A DNA stretch of 64,000 nt from assembly GCA_017591395.1 (NCBI GenBank), contig WEDG01004937.1, positions 186,001 through 250,000 of the forward strand, given 5' to 3'. The position numbers and the translations under genes were made by a program. This document shows, one piece after another, positions 62,801 to 64,000 of this stretch (the stretch's first letter is position 1; each line of letters opens with the position of its first letter). Below the pieces are notes generated by a model. It was not told where the DNA came from and made no database searches. It saw nothing but the letters and a program-made list of their open reading frames with translations. Origin of the DNA: Schistocephalus solidus. Taxonomy: Eukaryota; Platyhelminthes; Cestoda; Diphyllobothriidea; Diphyllobothriidae.

Positions 62801-63729
62801 TGTTAAGCCTGCGAATTTCGGGGTATTACTTAATTAACTGTTGGCTATTTAATCCCAATTTAGGATATCGACATAACATAGTGTACGCGGGGATTATTTG
62901 ATGCCGTGATGGATTCTCTGAAAGTACTAACCTGCGTTTCTAAGTTTAATGCAAAGTTATCAGATTCACACTGGTTAGAGCTAATAATTATTCAAAGTGG
63001 TTTGTTTGAGGATTTACCTTATTTGAATTTACTGATCAATTTGTTACGTATTTTCAATAATGGTGGTCTATTTGCGATTGTATTCTTTTCTCGATGTAGA
63101 CCTTCGTCGTTTTGGCCACAAGGCACACAAGAAGTCACAGAAAATACACCGATCTGCATCCGTATCTCATGTCCGCTCCGGTAGGTAGTGTTTTCCTTGG
63201 GAGCCCGCATAGCCCAATCTACTGACAAAACTCATTTTTTTACAACTATCCTCCTTACTTTTCCTTCGTTGCATCTGACAAAATCTCACATTTTTGTCTA
63301 CATCTTATCTCTTAAAGATAATTTCCATACTGGTGCTGCGAAACAGCTCAAACATCTTCAGAAGTTATTACAGCAAATTCTTCGTTTGGGTTGGTCAGAT
63401 TGCACTAGAAGTAAGTTTAACTTTTTTCACATCCACAGCTTCATATCCTATCATCATCGGCATCATCATTGTCATCATCATCACCACCACCATCATTATT
63501 ATCCAGAAATCTGGACGGAAATAATTTTTGCATTCTTTAATCTTTCTTTTTTTAGCTCTTTGTACTCCAGTACCACATGTGGATCACAGGTCCTGGCGGT
63601 GGAGGAGTGATAACCTTCATACCGACATACACATATGTAAACTTTGTTCTTACAACGGCCCTCTTCTTTTTATGTTGTCACAGAATCCACAAAATCACCC
63701 AATACTTGACTTCATTTTTTATGCCCTAG
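29825..63729 (+). CDS. CASD1: CASD1-like sialate/glycan O-acetyltransferase, multi-exon gene (partial reconstruction)
   Basis: Homologue of CASD1, the Golgi enzyme that moves acetyl from acetyl-CoA to sialic acid; the membrane part is the Cas1p 10-TM acyltransferase domain. Exon translations match the vertebrate protein in order: TTEIKGWMQVSILVYHY (TDEWKGWMQ), IFIVIRLFVTMYVTLSAYGHF, VLFRMNFLVILLCVVF with YYFVPL, WMYRWSIDCY, YYSKFFVWVGQIALELF and VLQYHMWI, then a stop. All joins from 50104 to 60625, and the last three exons, keep phase on GT..AG borders. The N-terminal SGNH half is incomplete: exons with the GDSR serine and the Asp-x-x-His pair were not found. Introns reach 6.4 kb and hold repeats. 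Flatworms are not known to make sialic acid, so the true acceptor may be another glycan. Identity of the C-terminal half is very likely; exact N-terminal exons are uncertain. Confidence 0.85.
30002..30197 (+). other. Open frame near exon 1, unassigned
   Basis: After an acceptor-like 'aatttag' an open frame reads VESIKDIPSCRQIINLNEY and later YLSPDVKYDGAGSS, ending at a stop near 30195, with a GT at 30189. Its phase does not fit a splice from the candidate exon 1. It could be an alternative exon, a separate transcript or chance. I recognise no family. Confidence 0.25.
30796..31605. repeat. Three copies of an unclassified repeat, two direct and one inverted
   Basis: 30796-31085 and 31139-31400 align along their length as direct repeats: 'gcagcaacgagg', 'cccccagcgttctctatgc', 'ggtttctggtatatggactc' and 'cagagaataatcgg' occur in both. 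A third, partial copy at about 31490-31605 is in reverse orientation: its complement reads 'tgaaattattaggtgcagaacatggagt'. All lie in intron 1 of the CASD1-like gene. No coding potential was seen. A short TA run lies at 30729-30740. Confidence 0.75.
31606..36292. other. Rest of intron 1, nothing firmly assigned
   Basis: About 4.7 kb of intron. A plus-strand frame of 122 codons at 33838-34206 and a minus-strand frame of 87 codons at 33413-33676 have no recognisable family. A GGA run lies at about 34541-34556. The rest shows no supportable feature. Confidence 0.35.
36293..36372 (+). CDS. CASD1: CASD1-like candidate exon 2 (first membrane helix)
   Basis: After a 'cttttgcttcag' acceptor the exon starts in phase 0 with IFDGGPRNLLNYLHPGQ and enters the hydrophobic stretch IVLLVIFAI, ending with AG in phase 2 before GTAAAT. 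Position and spacing match the single N-terminal anchor of vertebrate CASD1. Confidence 0.5.
36490..36860 (+). repeat. Dispersed GC-rich repeat with a conserved ORF (copy 2)
   Basis: Plus-strand relative of 6490-6810. The shared frame reads MWWHAQRQLRP, then GVLDSALTPG, FYHLKVIH and VGRRRSN. A run of nine G lies at about 36577-36585. It lies in intron 2 of the CASD1-like gene in sense orientation. It is probably a mobile-element part. Confidence 0.6.
37620..37940 (-). repeat. tRNA-derived SINE, family 2 (copy 1)
   Basis: On the minus strand 'tatggtggttagagcgttggc' (about 37740-37760) resembles an A box, and 'gagtttgaatcctacc' (about 37706-37721) a B box. The flank 'aagttacccgcccggactactg' (37804-37825) recurs at 50674-50698, also beside a tRNA-like A box. 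The family differs from the 24.6/47/53 kb SINEs. A G-rich telomere-like tract ('attaggattagtgtta') follows at 37925-37990. Confidence 0.55.
38385..38432 (+). CDS. CASD1: CASD1-like candidate exon 3
   Basis: The acceptor follows a long T-run ('ttttttatttctgag') and the donor is GTGAGT. The phase 2 start completes a Ser codon with exon 2; the translation is ILHAIQIATAFDGCF, then two bases. It finishes the membrane helix and gives a DGC step comparable to NDSC in human CASD1. Phase 2 out. Confidence 0.45.
38433..40527. other. Intron region where the SGNH serine exons should lie
   Basis: By gene order this span should contain the exons for about 100 residues, including the GDSR nucleophile block. 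I scanned it for Gly-Asp-Ser-Arg codons and W-x-P-x-x-C patterns and saw none in a plausible exon. The rest is AT-rich intron-like DNA. Missing, very short or diverged exons are all possible. Confidence 0.3.
40528..40559 (+). CDS. CASD1: CASD1-like candidate small exon (SGNH domain)
   Basis: 32-base exon between 'tttttacag' and GTGATG. It encodes TEEYKVILKA plus AG and joins in phase 2 to the 41454 exon. The join lines up with the QYKMNITSIAPLL segment before YWVLQD in human CASD1. It is short, so the evidence is weak. Confidence 0.35.
41454..41561 (+). CDS. CASD1: CASD1-like exon (SGNH domain, WVLQD segment)
   Basis: Acceptor 'gtcatctctgcag', donor GTGAGT. The translation WLRSPQLKYLWMVLQDNN matches the DVYWVLQDPVY strand of the vertebrate SGNH domain, and LSNRNQIPV follows the human SENRKMITNEKID pattern. 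Phase 2 in and 2 out. Confidence 0.6.
41674..41715 (+). CDS. CASD1: CASD1-like candidate small exon
   Basis: 42-base exon after 'aatttaatag' and before GTATGT. It encodes LHNLHQYLSPTTS in the phase required by both neighbours, taking the place of the human DAYNEAAVSIL helix. The same frame stays open to 41929, so an unspliced reading is possible. Confidence 0.4.
42180..42345 (-). repeat. Penelope-like 3' motif with hammerhead-like hairpin (copy 1)
   Basis: The minus strand at 42329-42294 reads CTGACGATGGGTTC, then a loop, then GCATCCGAAATGTCGG. This fits CUGANGA, a stem (GGGUUC with GCAUCC, one mismatch) and GAAA, followed by GAATAAATTTTC. A close relative is at 59947-59983. Similar GATGG..CCGAAACGTC words are widespread near Penelope-like elements, some of which carry hammerhead ribozymes. 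Activity is not claimed. Confidence 0.5.
44080..44124 (+). CDS. CASD1: CASD1-like candidate exon (end of SGNH domain)
   Basis: Strong borders: a long pyrimidine tract with 'gccttttag' before it, and GTGAGT after it. It reads FSTYRDVHVEEIYQ plus AG, phase 2 in and out, and fits the position of MFSVSKLIAQETIME just before the human catalytic DGLH. The DGLH-like exon itself was not found downstream. Confidence 0.45.
44125..46560. other. Intron region, one or more exons unresolved
   Basis: By gene order this span should hold the Asp-x-x-His catalytic block and the next membrane helix. I saw no exon that fits. A plus frame at 44631-44852 (73 codons) and a minus frame at 45449-45715 (88 codons) have no recognisable family. 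Confidence 0.3.
46561..46654 (+). CDS. CASD1: CASD1-like exon (LGLI...CD membrane segment)
   Basis: Acceptor after 'ttccttttctgcataacaag', donor GTGAGC. The translation includes RLTELCWNTTQLGLIF and TFIVLCD, lining up with SLEILLQSFCKLGLIMAYFYMCD of the human protein. Phase 2 out. Confidence 0.7.
46655..48968. other. Intron with SINE array
   Basis: Mostly AT-rich intron, with tandem SINE units at 47300-48010 described separately. A 21-base candidate micro-exon at 47195-47215 would keep phase (FFTSIN) but is too short to trust. Confidence 0.4.
47300..48010 (+). repeat. Tandem array of tRNA-derived SINEs, family 1
   Basis: Three consecutive plus-strand units. A headless body and tail lies at about 47305-47500. 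A complete unit lies at about 47520-47815, with A box 'cgtggtgcagtgggtaagagcg' (47540-47561), B box 'gaggtcgagcctcgg' (47585-47599), body 'ggctaataaaccagaaattgcc', and tail ending 'gatcgatgagcgccc'. A third unit, head and body, lies at about 47825-48010, with A box 'cgtggcgcagtcgattgagaa'. The unit boundary repeats as '(tt)cccgatcgaaac..gcaagacaacgag'. The tRNA stems do not fold properly, so these are not tRNA genes. Confidence 0.8.
48969..49041 (+). CDS. CASD1: CASD1-like exon (membrane helix before the acyltransferase core)
   Basis: Starts after 'atgcttacag' with one base completing a codon, then WPRFVTLIGVFLLLGLLTVR and KNTK, phase 0 out at GTATTT. It matches FFIPIIYILVLGVFYNENTK in human CASD1. 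Confidence 0.75.
49060..49660 (+). pseudogene. LINE 3' end (RT C-terminus and 3' UTR) in intron
   Basis: The plus strand encodes LRSEFFM-stop-RALKHWNDLPQSVVEA and SLQLFKNRLDNYI (about 49315-49430), the usual C-terminus of CR1-type reverse transcriptases. A 3' UTR follows and ends in 'acactgaactgaa' at about 49639-49651. The 5' part is truncated. It is sense-oriented within the CASD1-like gene. Confidence 0.75.
49685..49962 (+). repeat. Second copy of the same LINE 3' end, in tandem
   Basis: From 'tctctacagctttttaagaatcg' onward it repeats 49390-49655 with small differences and again ends in 'acactgaactgaactga'. Only the last coding residues (LQLFKNRLNKY) and the 3' UTR are present. It is either an independent severely truncated insertion or a duplication of the neighbour. 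Confidence 0.75.
50104..50193 (+). CDS. CASD1: CASD1-like exon (EIKGWMQ signature)
   Basis: Exactly 30 codons, phase 0 to 0, after 'tttcatatgtag' and before GTAAGC. DVNITTEIKGWMQVSIL and VYHYINAYN correspond to [23 protein letters not shown], the most conserved start of the Cas1p acyltransferase core. Confidence 0.92.
50590..50800 (-). repeat. tRNA-derived SINE fragment, family 2 (copy 2)
   Basis: On the minus strand 'tagctcagatgggtagagcg' (about 50613-50632) is a perfect tRNA-type A box, but no B box follows. The flank 'aagttacccgccccgcctactg' (about 50674-50695) matches 37804-37825. Confidence 0.55.
51412..52071. other. Overlapping long ORFs on both strands, unassigned
   Basis: A plus-strand frame (51412-51864, 150 codons) and a minus-strand frame (51592-52071, 159 codons) overlap in the intron between CASD1-like exons. 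Neither shows a known domain or splice-bounded shape. A low stop density in this stretch explains both. It may be remnant coding DNA of an unknown element. Confidence 0.25.
52300..52440 (+). repeat. Diverged fragment of the GC-rich dispersed repeat
   Basis: 'gggaggagagagtgca...cgttggac' wording around 52318-52412 resembles 36690-36815, with indels. Only a weak, partial copy. Confidence 0.4.
52930..53220 (-). repeat. tRNA-derived SINE, family 1, complete
   Basis: On the minus strand: head 'ataactgaatggttagtgcta' (about 53163-53183), B box 'gtgggttcgcgctcggg' (about 53126-53142), body 'ggctaatgagccagaaatagc' and 'ccagtctcccttgcctctgcc', and tail with 'gagcccaaaagcag' and 'gagtgagttctggcagagatcagtga'. 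It shows the full head-body-tail order of the family. Located in the intron before exon 53368. Confidence 0.75.
53368..53484 (+). CDS. CASD1: CASD1-like exon (YGHF segment)
   Basis: 39 codons, phase 0 to 0; acceptor 'atattcccctag', donor GTAAGA. VLPIFIVIRLFVTMYV, then TLSAYGHFCFFWKKN, match LPVYMHIRVLVAAYLFQTGYGHFSYFW, including the invariant Arg and Gly-His. Confidence 0.92.
53485..58047. other. Large intron, nothing firmly assigned
   Basis: About 4.6 kb. A 108-codon plus-strand frame at 55432-55758 (KYLGSSLHANKLFNN at its start) has no recognisable family and no splice context. No repeat family was confirmed here; a 'cagttcagttcac' at about 54368 may be a trace of a CR1-like tail. Confidence 0.35.
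58048..58400 (+). CDS. CASD1: CASD1-like exon (largest; several membrane helices)
   Basis: Starts after 'ttttgttgaag' in phase 0 with VLFRMNFLVILLCVVF, then KYYFVPLITTAYTL and TVWVLLLFFLES. It continues through a glycosylation-like NVSTSNSS loop and a second hydrophobic run DICFLVVLSAATLYSHL, ending SLTFFK plus AG before GTAGTG. Human counterparts are VLFRLNFLVVVLCIV and YYFVPLVTVWFM. The colinear match is the strongest in the gene. Confidence 0.96.
59947..60030 (+). repeat. Penelope-like 3' motif with hammerhead-like hairpin (copy 2)
   Basis: Reads CTGTTGATGGGTTC, CAGTAA, GAATCCGAAACGTCAGG: a six-pair stem (GGGTTC with GAATCC, one G-U) directly before GAAAC. 'gaataaactttttt' and 'caactgcatct' follow, as in the 42.3 kb copy. 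The CUGANGA box is CTGTTGA here, one base off. Present in the intron before exon 60379. Confidence 0.5.
60379..60625 (+). CDS. CASD1: CASD1-like exon (WMYRWSIDCY segment)
   Basis: The first base completes a Ser codon with the previous exon, then PLAYLFGPENGQWMYRWSID, a cytosolic basic stretch (KWKEFRQRNENDK), and a new helix LILKCLVIGGSSLGLF. The donor is a perfect GTAAGT in phase 0. It matches the human NVYEWWFRWRLDRYVVFHG region. Confidence 0.92.
60626..62438. other. Intron with trinucleotide microsatellite
   Basis: Holds an imperfect AAT/CAT/AGT run at about 60813-60870. A 60-codon frame beginning at 62103 (KPKRLTGILLLIAG) looked exon-like but does not fit the required phase. Otherwise unassigned. 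Confidence 0.4.
62439..62534 (+). CDS. CASD1: CASD1-like candidate exon (loop before penultimate helix)
   Basis: Strong acceptor 'aactgtattttttgcag'; 32 codons AAVKKLVERRDILMG...ALHKLPLL, phase 0 both ends. LHKLPLLIISILVLRN after splicing mirrors LHPSVSVVQILAFILIRN. The donor GTCTAA is weak, so the 3' border is uncertain. Confidence 0.55.
63318..63410 (+). CDS. CASD1: CASD1-like penultimate exon
   Basis: 31 codons after 'tatctcttaaag', ending at GTAAGT in phase 0. IISILVLRNSSNIF, then RSYYSKFFVWVGQIALE, match ILIRNIPGYARSVYSSFFAWFGKISLE. Confidence 0.93.
63445..63512 (+). repeat. (CAT/CAC)n microsatellite in last intron
   Basis: Imperfect trinucleotide run of CAT, CAC and TCA units, between the last two CASD1-like exons. 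The last intron is only 145 bases, so the run takes up much of it. Confidence 0.8.
63556..63729 (+). CDS. CASD1: CASD1-like last exon with stop
   Basis: After 'tctttctttttttag' the exon reads LFVLQYHMWITGPGGGG, VNFVLTTALFFLCCHRI and HKITQYLTSFFMP, then TAG at 63727-63729. It matches ELFICQYHIWLAAD and the final helix with HEISQITNDL in vertebrate CASD1. The C-terminus is about 30 residues shorter than the human protein, lacking its last hydrophobic tail. Confidence 0.93.
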   Translation, partial: LFVLQYHMWITGPGGGGVITFIPTYTYVNFVLTTALFFLCCHRIHKITQYLTSFFMP

Positions 63730-63878
63730 TGGTAGCACCATCTTTCGACCCATCTCTCCCTTTCATTCAATGCATACGAGCGTTTTTAGGATTACTTTCT
63801 ATTTTAGTCTTTACCTAAAGCTGTTGGCCATTTACCACAAGAGTACTATGTTGTGCGTCTTTTTTTTTAACTGACAAG

Positions 63879-64000
63879 GCCAAGGAGCTCTACGGTAAGC
63901 GCATGTCTTTAAAACCAGGTCTTGCTGATGAGAGCATTGAGTTGGTTCGTATTTTCAACAAGAGAAACGGCATAATTGGCATGTGTGCTCGAAAGCAGTG
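63879..64000 (+). CDS. First visible exon of an unidentified downstream gene (runs off the window)
   Basis: After a T-run and 'aactgacaag' acceptor-like site an open frame reads AKELYGKR, then an ATG at 63903 followed by SLKPGLADESIELVRIF and NKRNGIIGMCARKQ, still open at the window end. Composition and residue content look coding, unlike the surrounding intron-type DNA. It begins only 150 bases after the CASD1-like stop. I do not recognise the family. It could start at 63903 after a spliced-leader acceptor, or be an internal exon. Confidence 0.5.

Noticed and set aside
63445..63512. Coding His-rich tract
   Set aside because: The CAT/CAC run lies inside the short last intron between two well-supported exons.
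1..64000. CRISPR array, bacterial operons or phage-type genes
   Set aside because: No regularly spaced direct repeats with unique spacers and no compact ORF arrays; the window has a eukaryotic layout.

Overview
The window looks like nuclear DNA of a flatworm, most likely a diphyllobothriidean (pseudophyllid) tapeworm. It is about 40% GC, has long introns with GT..AG borders, shows no bacterial gene structure, and is full of decayed non-LTR retrotransposons. One of these is a GC-rich RTE-type LINE whose reverse transcriptase is followed by a C2H2 zinc-finger tail, an arrangement I associate with Spirometra and Schistocephalus. The taxon is an inference from these families, not something read directly.

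Positions 1 to about 29.4 kb are a retrotransposon graveyard. There are LINE fragments on both strands: endonuclease 1-1640; CR1-like ORF1 and endonuclease 2230-3750; reverse transcriptase 4531-5335. An L2/CR1-like element at 5985-6485 and 11950-13262 is split by a GC-rich block that holds the RTE element (about 6490-11890, minus strand). A CR1-like element (13730-15046 plus 19106-20745) is split by a younger, nearly full-length CR1-like element of about 4 kb (15047-19040). That insert has a tRNA-like A-box/B-box block exactly at its 5' edge. From 20.7 to 29.4 kb come tRNA-derived SINEs, including one large inverted repeat, a degenerate telomere-like tract, a 5'-truncated RTE copy, and unassigned DNA.

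Positions about 29.8-63.7 kb are best explained as one plus-strand gene: a homologue of CASD1, the Golgi acetyl-CoA:sialate O-acetyltransferase with a Cas1p/10-TM acyltransferase domain. I assembled it by eye from sixteen candidate exons whose phases agree wherever adjacent exons can be joined. The C-terminal membrane domain (46.5-63.7 kb) is convincing. The N-terminal SGNH-esterase half is only partly recovered, and the exons for the GDSR serine block and the Asp-x-x-His block were not found. Its introns, up to about 6.4 kb, hold SINE arrays, LINE 3' ends, other dispersed repeats, and two short Penelope/hammerhead-like hairpin motifs.

About 150 bases after the CASD1 stop, another open coding-like exon starts on the same strand and runs off the window end. 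The spacing allows, but does not prove, a polycistronic, trans-spliced arrangement.
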